Of a stretch of DNA of 64,000 bases, positions 34,742 through 47,300 are shown piece after piece. The notes under the pieces were generated by a model. That model was not told where the DNA came from. It was given only the letters and a program-made list of their open reading frames with translations, and made no database searches. Origin of the DNA: Reticulascus tulasneorum (taxonomy: Eukaryota > Ascomycota > Sordariomycetes > Glomerellales > Reticulascaceae); contig LSAX01000004.1 in NCBI GenBank assembly GCA_001557505.1, positions 682,001 to 746,000 on the forward strand, written 5' to 3'. Made by a program: the position numbers and the translations under genes. Numbering within the stretch: position 1 is the stretch's first letter; each line of letters starts with the position of its first letter.

Positions 34742-35938
34742 GAATATTCCGTGACGGGGATCTTCTTGTGTGTATCATTTAACTGGCTTGAGATTACCGA
34801 AAGATGCTTATTTCAAGTGCTTAATATGTTGTGGGTATGGTTCGTGATCCATCTGGATGCTTGATTGACCACTCCACGCCTAGCTAGGGTTGCGCAAGCC
34901 AGAATGTTCGAAATTGAGCCATTCCCTCGCAAGGAAGCCGATCAGTCGGCCTTTCGTAATCAAGAACGCACGATAGCCTCGAGCTCGGTGCTATCCGCAC
35001 GTCAAAAGGACGAGTGAGGAAGACCATTTGGCAAGACAATTCGCAGATGACAGACTGAGACCAATAACCTTCCTAAGCCAAGCATCGCTGTAGCGCACAC
35101 CACCTGTTGATAGCCGTCGTTGTTTGCGGTCGATCGCCAAGCCGCTTCTGTGTGCTGACTCCAAATGTCGGATTGGGCAGAGAACATCAGACTCACCACC
35201 GGCCTGATTGCAAACACGGATAAGTTTGACGACCCATGGGCGGCAGTGCAAGCCGATAGCTACACGAGGTGAAACAAGAAACTTTGCAGCTGGGATCCTC
35301 AGTCAGACCAATGAAGTCATTGGGCGAGGTGCTCAGCCATCCCTTTTCGCGCGAAATCCTCTCAGAACGCGGGGTTTGAATCGGCGCCCTAGCTAATTAG
35401 TTAGCTCCTTTCTCAACAGGGGCTGGTTATAATAAGGTAGGTAATAGATGGGAACGAAACGGAGCACCCATTTGAGATTGACGGGTGCCTAAAATACGTG
35501 ATGGGGCAAATTGACCCTTTTGGCTGGGATTAGTGCTGACATGGGGTTGCAACCGCGCCGTTGGTGGTTCCCGCCCACGACATTACATACAGGTTGCGTG
35601 TGGAAGGAATCCTTCCACTCCTCTCATCGAACAAACGTGACGCACTGGACGTATAGATCAAACTCAACTGACGGTTGTTACTCCCTGAGACTGGACGGAG
35701 AAGGACAGCCTAAAGAACAGGCAAGGGATTCCCATTCCGTGTGGAGATGCAAGGGTAGCATTGCAGCGAACCGTCAAAGTCAGCGCGCGTGTCGCGAGGC
35801 CGAATTTTCAACGACAAAACTACACTGGCGGCGGGGATCACCAAGACAAGTTACGGGACTCTAAAGAGAGAATTGGCGTTCGAAGTGCGCCCGATCAGTC
35901 GTCAAATTTGACAGATGAGGCTCAACAGGTGATCCAAC
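34742..35938. other. Intergenic region with no supported gene
   Basis: 1.2 kb with short frames only. It contains the promoter and leader of the next gene. Confidence 0.5.
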
Positions 35939-37095
35939 ATGAGCATGTCCGAGTCATATCAGCTCGAATCGTTTGGCTCCGAGGTTGGCAAGCCCATCGA
36001 GCTGGAGTATGCGAGGACAATTGCTCTGCGGCAACGAGCCCGCGGCTGGGAGCTGGCTAAGATCATCATTCGGTCGATCGGCACCCTCTCCTCATTCATC
36101 GTTATTGTCGTCAATCTGATCTGGTATTCTGACGAAGAGTTGTTCAACCAGGGCAGCCTCATCTGGGCTGCTGCGCCCGCGGTTTGTACTCATATCTAAT
36201 CGATCTGGATTGCGGGTTCCTAACCGATTTTTAGGCCTTTATTGGCTCCCTTTGGGATCTCGCCGAGTATATGACGATCTGCGCCCGTCGCGGTAGAGGC
36301 ATCACCCCGAAGGCACACATTGGCGTAGAGTTGATGCTCTTCCTTGGGACTGCTGCTGGCCTGGGCATTGTAGCATGGCAGCAGACGCGAACTTTCTACT
36401 TCGGCGAGACTATGAACTTATCGATCGCAGTAACAGTCACGGTAGCGATCTCGACGTGCGTATCTATCCTGGAATCGATGGCCATAGAGGGGGTGACCTA
36501 CTGACCATTACCCAGTGTTGTGAGATTATTTCTCTTTATTCGCGCCTGTGCGGAACGCAGTCAGGAGATCAAGCGTCGAAGGCCGCGTATCATGTACACG
36601 CCAGAGACAGGACAGGCATTCTACGTTGCTGCGAAGCCCAGCTCGGCTCTACCCCCAAAGTTAACGGCGCCGTCGCAACGTCGGCTGCAGCACACCCAAG
36701 CATCTACGACATCCTCGCAAGCCTTGCGACTCCCGCCGTTGTCGATACCAACATCCGGCTCTGCGGCGCCGACGCTAATCCCTCGCCGGCCCGTACCTCA
36801 CAGAAATGCGGTAGACGACGACAACCCCCCCAGACCGCCTCCGAAGGAATCCAACTACAGGCCTTCACCGAGGGCGCCGCCTCCCGACTACGTACCTGAC
36901 GAGGCGGAGCTGGAAAGACGGAGGAGAGGGGATGCCCAGCCGCAGCTCATACTGCCCGAGCACATGGACCTGAAATTCTCAGCGTCCGTGACGGGCATGA
37001 CGCCTGTGGATTCGAATGGTCAGGAGGGAAAGTTCTTGATTGAGACGCCAGTGTCCGGCGGGCCATCCCAAGCCCAATCAAGGACGGCGCGGTGA
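35939..37095 (+). CDS. Four-helix membrane protein (tandem paralogue 1)
   Basis: Exons 35939-36181, 36235-36455 and 36516-37095 (introns 53 and 60 bp) encode 347 residues. Four hydrophobic helices: IIIRSIGTLSSFIVIVVNLIWY, SLIWAAAPAAFIGSLWDLAEY, GVELMLFLGTAAGLGIVAW and LSIAVTVTVAISTVVRLFLFI. Two of them are completed only by splicing. The long C-terminal tail (about 160 residues) is Pro/Ser/Arg-rich with PPRPPPKE and RAPPPDY, so probably cytoplasmic and disordered. The fold is MARVEL-like in helix count, but no motif confirms that. Function unknown. The next gene encodes a protein of the same plan. Confidence 0.8.
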
Positions 37096-37834
37096 TATAG
37101 TCTTCGTGTAATATATCGAATATCTGTACATAGAAGGGAGAACTAGCTGGGCATTGGATAAGGCGTGGCATGATTTGGGGTTATACTACTAGAGGTCTAT
37201 GATAAAGACATAATTGTTCAAACGCCGGGAGCTGAAGCTCATAAACTATCAAACGCTCTGATCTCTGGGACAAGACCGGACTATTTCGTCGCACGTCCTA
37301 TGCCATGAAGCCATATCCTACTTTGGGGCGAGAACACCTCCCGAATTTTCACGTGGAATTGCTTCAATTCGCAGCCGCTCCTCTGGGACTTTTCCTGGAT
37401 CTGCATAGCCACAAAAATTGGTTTAGACTGATCGCCCCTGGAGCCCAGTAATATCCGGGGGGCAAACTTACTCCTTAGGGGCACTGCATCCAGTGACCGG
37501 CAGGGGTCGTCAATCCGCTGCAGGTCGGGTGAAGTCCGTCCACAAATAATGGCCTGCTTCTGGGGTCTTTCGACTTCGTAATTAGCGCTCACCCTGCCAC
37601 GGTTCCTTCCAAGGTTCCAAGACCCAGCTGTCCAACATCCCACGGCCTACTTTGCTTTGCGCAGGCTGACACACTTTTCTGCCGCAGACATCATCGCCGC
37701 GACAAGTAAATGGATTGCAACCAAATCACGTCGCGCGGAAGCGGATTTTGACACGCCTGTCGCGGAGGCAACGACTGTTTCCTGAAGCGTTGTCAGCAAC
37801 GATCGCGTCGAGATGCGATTGTAACACAAGCAAG
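37096..37834. other. Intergenic region between tandem membrane-protein genes
   Basis: No gene. Promoter of the downstream paralogue. Confidence 0.5.
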
Positions 37835-38711
37835 ATGGACAACACCACCCCCTTCCACCCCGACATCCAACCTCTCACTCCCGATCCCAATGGCCAGCGG
37901 CACGGCCAGTTCGTCACAGCCTTCCCGCACAACCGGTCCATGTACCGCACAAAGTTCATCCTGCGCCTGACGTCCATGCTCATCACCATCATCATCATCG
38001 GCATCCTCGGCCGGCCAGCGGGGGGTTACGATCCTTATTCTTACCTATACAGCGATTCGATGAACTGGGCATTCGGAGCGCCGGTGGCCGTCGCGGCATT
38101 TGTGTGGAATTCGATTGATATCCTGATAATGATCATTAAGGATCGAGGCTTGAGGTGGAGCAAGAGTCGCTTGAGAAATGGGAGGACGAGGGATGCGAGG
38201 TTCAGCTGGGGCCACCCGGGAGGACATGTCACTGCGCATTTACTACTATGGCTGTCTTCGGGAGCCATGGGCGGTCTGATACTGTCGACATATTTCAGGA
38301 TCATTGAGGAAGGCTATTATTCTTACGACAACAACCAAAGGAGAACGCAGTTGAGCCTAGGCATCTTCATGTACTTCCAGCTGTAAGCCAAGCCCCCCCA
38401 CACCCATTGCCCCGGCTCGCCTTTTCTATGCCAAGTGCTGACAAGAGCTTAGGATCATACACTTTATCCTCTTCGTCTTTGCCTGCGTTGCGACGGACAA
38501 TCTGAGGCGGCAATACTCGGATGTCGTATTTGTTCCAAGGGAGGACCTGCGGGAGATGGTGCCGGTGCCGCCGACTAATCTGTGGGAGGTGTTCAGGTCG
38601 AAGAGGCTGCCCCTGGCGTATTTTGCGAACCACTATGTGAGGTTCGTGCCAGGGGCCGACGGGACGGTGCAGGTTGCGAGGGATTACAGCAGTCGGCAGG
38701 CGAGGTTCTGA
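37835..38711 (+). CDS. Four-helix membrane protein (tandem paralogue 2)
   Basis: Exons 37835-38382 and 38453-38711 encode 268 residues. The 70-bp intron falls inside the fourth helix (FMYFQ-L-IIHFILFVFACVA). The helices are FILRLTSMLITIIIIGILG, WAFGAPVAVAAFVWNSIDIL, HVTAHLLLWLSSGAMGGLIL and the spliced one. The second helix region (W-A-x-A-P...W-x-x-D/I-x-x-x-M-I) and the distance to helix 3 resemble the upstream neighbour, supporting a tandem duplication followed by strong divergence. The short C-tail (VFVPREDLREMVPVPPTNLWE) is hydrophilic. Function unknown; membrane location predicted. Confidence 0.8.
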
Positions 38712-39698
38712 GTGCCTTTCCGCAGCCAGGGCTCGGGGGCTCGCGCGCGCTGAAGACGTCACTTGCGTTAAACACGCTGCCTCGGAAGAACTTTGCATGC
38801 GGCTCGAGGGACAGGCCTCGTGACCAGCTATTCATGTCTCGGGGAGAGAACATATTGTTTCAAAGAAGGCAAACGGGACGGCTATGGATAGTTGAAAACC
38901 TCGACGACATGGCGATATCCAGCCTCCGTTTTTTTATTTATTGGAAAGCTACATATTAGGATGTTTATGGAATGGTCTAGATATACCCAGTTCGGGATTG
39001 GAGTAATGGAAGCCAACTGTTTGAAACAACCATCTTCCCCTATATAAGGTGATGCGAGTCCGTAGCAGCTAGTGAAAACAAATGATTGCAGCGATTATTG
39101 CTGTTGTAGGCACCGTGCTCTTGATGGATTTTTCTGTGGACGCTTCTCATTGTCATGGTTCCAACCAAGTCACCAGGTCAAGCACGTGAATGGGTTACGT
39201 CAGGCGCGCAGGCTAAGTCTGATCGTATCAACGACATCTTCCTTCAAAAAGGTTATAATAATAAAACAGATTAGGATATCAAAAGTCCTCGAACAATGGC
39301 ACACAGATGACTATACTGTGTCATGAATGAGAAACTCAAGGACCCAAGTAGAACTGAATCCACGCGAGTCGCCGTCCATAAAGTTCTCTTCAACACCTTA
39401 TCGCCTCACCGATCTGACCTATCGCTTATCATACTCAAAAATTTGATCGAGAATTCTGCCCCACCAACTTTTCCCCCTCCCTCCCCACCTTTTGCGAACT
39501 TGAAAATCATTCATCTTTGGCCGTGTTTAGTACCGCCATTCTTTGTCGTTTGGTCATCCATCAAGATCAACGAGTTTTCTCTCTCTCTTGTTTCTTCTTA
39601 CTTCATTGTCCTGTTTCCCTGGTACGTGAACTACCAGCTCACACCGTACGGAATCCCTTTCTCCTCTTTTTATCAAATTCTTCTTCGCAACCGCCACC
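38712..39698. promoter_or_regulatory. Upstream and leader region of the ABC-F gene
   Basis: From about 39460 to the ATG the plus strand is pyrimidine-rich (CTCTCTCTC near 39588), typical of highly expressed fungal genes such as translation factors. No separate gene is supported. Confidence 0.5.
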
Positions 39699-41726
39699 AT
39701 GCCTCCTTCGTCAGCCAAGGAGAAGCGAATGGCCAAGAAGGCCGCCGATGGCAAGGAGAAGAAGACCATCGCATCGCGGTCAAAAGCCGGATCCAAGAAT
39801 GCCAGCACTGCCGCCTCCTCGGTTGCCGGCGATGAGACTCCCCCCACTCTCGACGCTTTCGGGAACCCTATCGAAGCAGACGAACCTGCGACCAGCGAGG
39901 ATAAAATGAGCGAGGTCAAGCGTTTGGCCGACCAGATGGACAAGCACGGCCTTTCTGATCGAGTCACGACCGGTGTTCTGTCCTCCCTCGAGGCGAGCAA
40001 GGACGTCAAGATCACCTCCGTAAGTTTGGTGTTCCACGGTCGCGTCCTTATCAACGACACGACCCTCGAACTCTCCTACGGTCGCCGATACGGCCTACTC
40101 GGCGAGAATGGATGCGGCAAGAGTACTTTGCTCAAAGCCATGGACAAGCGAGAATTTCCCATTCCGCCGCACGTTGATATCTATCTCCTGAACGAGGGTG
40201 CTCCTCCGAGCGATCTCGGCGCCTTGGAGTGGGTTGTCAAGGAAGCCGAGAATGAGATGGAGCGGTTAGACAAGCTGGCCGAGACACTTCTAGAGGATGA
40301 AGGCCCGGAGAGCATGGTATTGATGGATCTTTACGAGGTTAGTTACTCCTGCGAATCTTGACTGCTGCCATACTGACACTCTCTCTTAGCACATGGAAAA
40401 AATGGACCCCTCAACGTTCGCCACCCGAGCATCGTTGATTCTCACTGGTCTCGGCTTCAACAAAGTTACTATTCATAAGAAGACCAAGGATATGTCCGGT
40501 GGATGGAGAATGCGAGTCGCTCTTGCGAAAGCCCTCTTTGTCAAACCGTCCCTGCTCCTCCTTGATGACCCAACTGCCCATTTGGATCTCGAGGCCTGCG
40601 TGTGGCTGGAAGAATACCTGAAGAAGTGGGAGCGAACCTTGGTGCTCGTTTCCCACTCTATGGATTTCCTCAACGGTGTCTGCTCTACCATGATTGACAT
40701 GCGCGCGAAGCAGCTTCTGTACTATGGTGGTAACTACGACTCGTATGTCAAGACGAGATCTGAGCAAGAAACCAACCAGATGAAGGCGTACACGAAACAG
40801 CAGGACGAGATCACGCATATCAAGAAATTCATTGCCAGTGCTGGTACCTACGCCAACTTGGTCAGACAGGCAAAATCCCGCCAAAAGATTTTGGATAAGA
40901 TGGAGGCAGATGGTTTTATCGAGCCCGTTCACCAAGACAGGGTCTTCACCTTCCGATTTGCCGACGTCGAAAAGCTACCACCACCAGTCCTTTCGTTCGA
41001 CAACGTCACATTCTCGTACTCTGGCGTCCCTAAAGACGACTTGTACCGAAACATTGATCTCGGTTTCGATATGGACTCTCGTACTGCTCTTGTCGGCCCC
41101 AATGGTGTTGGCAAATCTACCTTGCTGCGTTTGATGACTGGCAAGCTCTCCCCGACACAGGGGTCTGTCACTCGACATACCCATCTCAAGCTTGGCTTGT
41201 ACTCGCAACACAGCGCCGAACAGCTCGATCTGACCAAGTCGGCACTGGACTTCGTGCGAGACAAGTACAGCAGCAAATCCCAGGATTACCAATATTGGCG
41301 TCAACAGCTTGGCAGATATGGCCTTACTGGTGAATCCCAGACTGCTCTGATTGGTACCTTGTCCGAAGGTCAGAAGAGTCGTATCGTATTCGCCCTCCTC
41401 GCCATCGAGAGCCCCAACATGCTTCTGCTAGACGAGCCGACGAACGGTTTGGACATCCCGACCATTGACAGTCTGGCAGACGCCATCAACGCCTTCAGTG
41501 GCGGTGTTGTCGTCGTCAGTCACGACTTCAGGTAAGCCCTTTTCCCCCTACGCACATGCCCGTAACGTACAATGAGCCCATGAAGCTAACCTATTACAGA
41601 TTGTTGGACAAGATTGCGAAGCAGATCCTCGTTTGCGAGAACAGGACAATTCGACCATGGGAGGGGACAATAGGAGAGTACAAGAACTACCTGCGCAAGA
41701 AGATGATCACGGCTGGTGCAGTCTAA
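39699..41726 (+). CDS. ARB1: ABC-F ATPase, ribosome biogenesis factor ARB1 orthologue
   Basis: Exons 39699-40337, 40390-41531 and 41600-41726 (introns 52 and 68 bp) encode 635 residues. The Lys/Ala-rich N-terminal extension is followed by two ATP-binding cassettes and no membrane segments. Cassette 1: Walker [10 protein letters not shown] (135-143), signature [15 protein letters not shown] (248 on), Walker [14 protein letters not shown] with Asp at 273 where Glu is usual in ABC proteins. The ABC-F linker includes [21 protein letters not shown]. Cassette 2: Walker [10 protein letters not shown] (449 on), LSEGQ (537-541), [12 protein letters not shown] and SHDFRLLDKIA, the last completed by splicing. 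The whole matches ARB1/ABCF2, which acts in 40S and 60S subunit maturation and shuttles between nucleus and cytoplasm. Confidence 0.96.
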
Positions 41727-44379
41727 ACCGTCTCAAGCGGAGAAAGGCGGGAATCGCCATGACTCATTAAAAGTTGCATGTTGGCGGCCATCAATGATGA
41801 AAGGGGGTGGTGGTCTGCTGTGTGGATTTTGGAGGGTGGAGTGGATGGGAGGAGGCGAAAAAGATCGGAGACATGCACATTGCCAAAGGGCATCATCCAT
41901 CATTGAGGCATCTGGTATGGGATAGATCTTTTTGGTTTCCTCTTTCCTTATCGACATGCTTTTAGATGTAATGAATTGAAAAAGGCATCCAGAAAGTTTG
42001 CCACACAGCCGCCTGCCCTCCTGCATGCCCGATTCTTGAATCGTCTTGTGAAGTCGGTGAACAAAGATGATGGCCGTGGGTACGGACGTACATGCTGCCT
42101 TTAGCACCGCTGAAAGAGGGCTTCCAAAGGCAGCGAATCATTAGTATCTTAGGTTGCGAGGCTTAAATCCGTGCTGATGCAGACACGGCTCCGCCTTTGT
42201 CCAAGATTTCCTGTTTTATCTCCGTTAGTGACGATGAAGCGTCCACAGGGGGGCTTGCGCTGCTTTGTTGAGGCGTAGAGAGGCCTGACGCGCAGAAAAG
42301 CGGCGTTCATGGGAAGAAAGAGAGAGGTACGAAGTACGAGGCGACATTTGTATTGGGACAGGGGTTCATGCAAACTCATCCCTTGAGGTTAGCGCGGCTT
42401 TTTGCCTTGTGGAAGCTTACCCCGATCCAATCAGAAACGGCTGTGTAATAGGGGTGGGTTTGTTGGAAACGAAGTCAGATCGAGAAATGGGAATTTTAGT
42501 TTTTTTTGCCCTCTCCTCTTCGAACAGCCAACCGAACATTGCTTGGCCAAGGCCAGTGTGGACAGCCCGCAGATCGGGAGGGGGATGACGGATGCGCCAT
42601 GCTAAAGTTTACTGATGATGCTATCAAAGAGGAGATGCAGCGTCCCCCGTACCCAATACTCTCCATTAATGATTCCGTCAGAGACAAACCAGGTGCCTCT
42701 TTTTACAGTACGTACTTTGAAGTCGCTCGTCTTTATTAAGAATGATGAATCCCTGGGGTGCTGCTATCGGCCGTTTTTGGGGCGTGGGCTGAACCGGGGT
42801 ACCTGACGTCGTGCGGCGTGGGAGCAGATGCGAGTGACAGGTTAATTACAGTGCGGGAGAGTGGGATTTGATGGATCACCACAGCGCCCTGTTTTTGGGG
42901 GAGGAGAGAGAGAGTGAGGGAAGAGAAGAAATGTGCAGACCGTCGTCACTGGGCGGAGGAAGGCCATCGAAATGGGGGGGGGAGGGCAACAAGATATCAC
43001 GACACGTAGACTCTGAAAGAATATGGCTTAGTATCTGATAGAAGGACGGACAACAGCAGCTTTCATTATCAGCCATTCCACATTTCCGCCTTCCCCCCCC
43101 TTCATCCCTCCATTGTCCATTGTCGTGAAATTCAGCATTTCAACACCAAACACCATAATTTTGGCCACGGCCACAGTACTCCTGTGTGGAGGGTGTTGGG
43201 CTTGGGAATCCCGTCAGGTCCCGGGCCAGCCGAGCCTGTAACCGTGCGAAACGGGGGCCTCAAAGTATTAGATATTGCCATGCACGAGGTGTTGCTGTGC
43301 AGAACCTGGATACACCGTAGAAATGCGAATTAAATCTCCAACATGTTGAACATGAAGCAATGGGTATCATGGCCTCTAAGGTAGTACAGACACACAACCA
43401 CGTACGTACATAATTACATGCACGGGTACACCCTAACATACCTAGAACATACGTGGGGCAAGGTACCTACACACTGCATCCGTGTCCTCGCTGCCTGTCG
43501 CGCAGCTGTTTCGCGACTATCCAGTTCCTTGGGACGCTGGGCTAACCCTTCCACCCCCCCCAGTCCTGGTCCAACTGGGGGAGAGTCCAGCCCAGCCAGG
43601 CCAGCCCCAGCGACCTGTGAGCACGACCCCGAAAAAGGCGGCTGAACGAATCTCACGGGATTGCGGACTGTGGAAAACTGACTGACTGACAGGCTGGCCA
43701 ACACACACACACACTCTCTCTGTTCTGGATCTGGACCACACACGCAACAACCGCTCCAACCTTGGGTCAGCCATCATCACCTCCTCCTCTCGTTTCTTGT
43801 CCTTTTCTGTTGCACATTTCTCAATTCCTTCTTCTCTTCCCCCCCCATCACCACATTTCATCTTCCCTTCCTCCCTCCCTCCCAAACAACCACATCGTCG
43901 TCCATCTCATCGACCGACTCCCCCCCCCCCCCCCCCCTGCCCGCCCCCCCGTGTCGCACACACCCCCCCATTCGCGCATCGCAAGTCGCCATTCTCCAAT
44001 TCAAACGAGATCCTCGAAATCTCGAAACCCTTTGCCGCCGCCCGCGCTAGACCGCGAACAAAATCCGACCAGATTTCCTGCAGCGCGAAAAAGGGAGCAA
44101 AGCCCAATTCTGCTCGCGACAATCTTTGGCGAAATACAATTCCTCTCTCCTTCTTCCCGCGCCCCCATCGAAATCGACGATATTTGTCGCCTTTCGAAAA
44201 GATACTTTACCTTTTTTTGCTCGGCAACTTTGACGCGTGCAACCCGTCAAAATCTCTCGCACATGGGTCCATCATAATTGTAATAGCTTCTTCTTGTGGA
44301 AATTCCTCCTCTTCGAGCCCTCTCTCCCCCTCAAAACGGCCCACCCGGTTGATAGGGATAGCCGGGGACGAGGCTTAGG
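41727..44379. promoter_or_regulatory. Long intergenic region and leader of INO80
   Basis: 2.65 kb with no supported gene. The right part (43.7-44.3 kb) is strongly pyrimidine-rich on the plus strand with a CA repeat near 43699 and an 18-C run, and probably is the promoter/5' leader of INO80. The left part includes the 3' flank of ARB1. Confidence 0.5.
43920..43937. repeat. Homopolymer of 18 C
   Basis: Uninterrupted C run on the plus strand in the INO80 leader, within a longer C-rich block. Length is likely to vary between isolates and sequencing reads. Confidence 0.85.
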
Positions 44380-47300
44380 ATGGAGCAGCCAAACAACAAC
44401 TTCCATAACACGGTGCTGCAGCGGCCGCAGCAGCAGCAGCATGAGGACGAGGATGGGCGAGACAGACATCACCGGCACGACATCTTGAACCCAGGGAGCT
44501 CGGTCGTGGCCGCGCCGTCCGTGCAAGCACCACAACCACCACCACAACAACATGCTCCTCCTCCTCCCAGACACTCCACCTTCAGTCTGCGATCGCCCAC
44601 GCAGACCGAATTCCACCATCCTCACTCGGCCTACTCATCACCTCAAGCTCCTGCCAACGCCAGTCATCAATCGCCAAGGCCGCCCGGTCTTCACAATCCC
44701 AATCCCTTCGTGTCATCGACCTCCGGCCCCGTCGCCCCATCCCTTCCTCCTCATCCTCCTCCCTCGAGCAACTCCGTAAGCGGCCATCTCCAAGGTCCTC
44801 CTCTATCGCCTCTGCATCCTCCCAGCGGCTACTATCCTCCGCCGCTGGATTTGCATCAGACGCGCGAGAAGCCGGCTACGAGCAGCTATTACGACCCCTT
44901 GACGGATACTACAAAGGAGAGGAGAATTTCTGACGCTGGGTCCTGGCACAACGCGAACCAGGTATCGACGCCTAAGGTAAGATTCATCCAACCCCGTTGC
45001 CCCATTGAAATCGTTTTAAGAATCCGTTCGGATCTCCTATCTACTTATTTTGTTCGCGGCCTCAACCATACCCGCCTGCCCGCCCAAACAAGGAAAAAAA
45101 AAAAATTTACCCTTCCTTCCTCACACCTGCCCCCTACCTATCTCAGCAATGCTTTGCATCCATCTCTCCATCAAAGTTACATCCCACTAACCCGAATTTT
45201 TCATCATCAAACAGGCTCGCGATCCTTATAATTATTCGCAACCACCCGTTGAACAACACGCCTACTACAACGGCAACTACAAATCGCCGGTCGCTGCATC
45301 CTTCCCCCCTCGAAGTCCGCGTTCACATGCCCATCCTGCACCAGCTGCTGCCGGTTCCATCAGCCCTCGAGCTCCGCCGCCGCGTATGGCATCTCCCAGT
45401 TTACGACATGCCGGTTCGCCCAGCATGCACGCGGTCTCCAATGGTGGATCTGTGAGTGCGTTGCCTCCCTTGGGGAAGGCGGACCCGATCATTTCCTCGC
45501 CTCTGAAGGCACCAGTTCCAGCTAGTGTAAGCTTTCCGAATCATTGTTTCCCTCTTCCATCAATACTAACAAAGTATGCCATGCAGACTCCAAGCCGCTC
45601 CGCCGACCCGATGTCCTTCTCCAACATCCTGTCCAGTTCCGAACCTGTATCGAGACATCGACATAAATCACCGCTGGTCGTGGAGGAACGGGAAACGGAG
45701 CCAGAACCCGAGCCAGAAGCTAAAGCCGAACCCGAACGCACAATCAAGGCCGAGCGGGCGGCAGAACCTGAAATTATTCCTGCGCCTGTCAAGGCAAAAG
45801 ATACTCCGACTCCCAAGGAGAGAAAGAAGCCTGTGAGAAAGTCGATCAAATCGAGAACATCTGAAATCAAGGGTGATGCCACGGCCACGCCAAAGAACAA
45901 GCGGCGAGCTTCGTCGAACAAGGAGACACCTACACCACGAGTGCCGGCTAAGCGGCAGGCAAACGGCCAGCCCAAGCAGAAGACCCTCTCCGCCGAGAAA
46001 GAGAAGAAGGTGCAGTCTCTCATGGCTCAGCTGGATGCGGAAGCGGATAGTCTGGACGAATCCGAGGTCATCGATGCCCGAGTTCACTTTGAGCAGCGCG
46101 GTGCGAAGCGCCTTCGGGTAATGGAAGATATCAATCTCGTGCAAAACCTGAAGCGTCGAGCTGACCTGGCCGATGCCATGGGTCGGAGATTAACGACACA
46201 CACCGAGCTTGGAAAGCGTCGCTACGATGAAATCTTCTATGACGAGGCCCTCCACGATGTCCGAGAACGTGAGCTCTTCGCCGAGAAGGAGCGCAAGAAG
46301 GACATGCAGCGCAAGAGACGACGCGAGAAGTCGATGGCTCAGACCATGGAGCAGAAGAAGGTTGCTCTGGAGAAAGCACAGGCTGCCGAAGACGAAACCG
46401 AAAGACAGAAGCACCTTCGCGATGCAGAACGTGCCAACAAGAAGGCTCAGCAGACGAAGTTGATTCTGCAAAAGGGCATCAAAGGACCAGTTCGCACAGT
46501 GGAACTGAATCTCGAAGGTGGCACCATGTCCACATTCCAAGCCTCGGACATGGAGCCAGGCAGCAAGCCCAAGGGCAAGGGTCGCAGCGGTCCTCGACCG
46601 AAGAAATCCAAGGAGCAGAAACAGGCAGAGAAAGAGTCTGCGGAAGCCGCTCAGGCTCTTCTCGATGCCGGCGAGGAACTTCCAACCAAGGAGGAGGCTA
46701 AGATCCGAATCAAATTGAACAAGTCCAAGTCCAAGGATACCGAGACTCCGGAGAATGACAAGGAGAATGAGGAGCCCAAGAAGGTGAAGGAGAAGGAGAA
46801 GGTGGAGGAACCTCCCTCGAAAGACGCCAAATTCCAGACCAAGGGCTTCAATCAGATCTATGACCAGATCTGGAGAGACCTTGCCCGCAAGGATGTCAGC
46901 AAGGCCTTCAAGTTGGCGGCAGAATCCTATCAGATCAAGGCCTCCAACTTGAAGAAGACGGCGATCCTTGCCTCCAAAGAAGCTAAGAGGTGGCAACTGC
47001 GGACCAACAAAGGCACCAAGGACTCTCAAGCTCGGGCCAAGCGCATCATGCGAGATATGATGGGCTTCTGGAAGCGCAATGAGCGTGAAGAGCGCGACCT
47101 TCGAAAGGCGGCAGAGAGGCAAGAGCTGGAGAACGCGAGAAAGGAGGAAGCCGACCGAGAAGCCGCTCGCCAGAAGAGGAAGCTGAACTTTTTGATCTCC
47201 CAGACCGAGCTGTACTCCCATTTCATTGGCAAGAAGATCAAGACTGCCGAGGTCGAACGAAGTACCGACAACCCAGACATTGTTCCCGAGAACAAGACCG

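Noticed and set aside
35370..35395. GGTTTGAATC-like string, considered as a tRNA T-arm
   Set aside because: No matching acceptor, D or anticodon stems around it.
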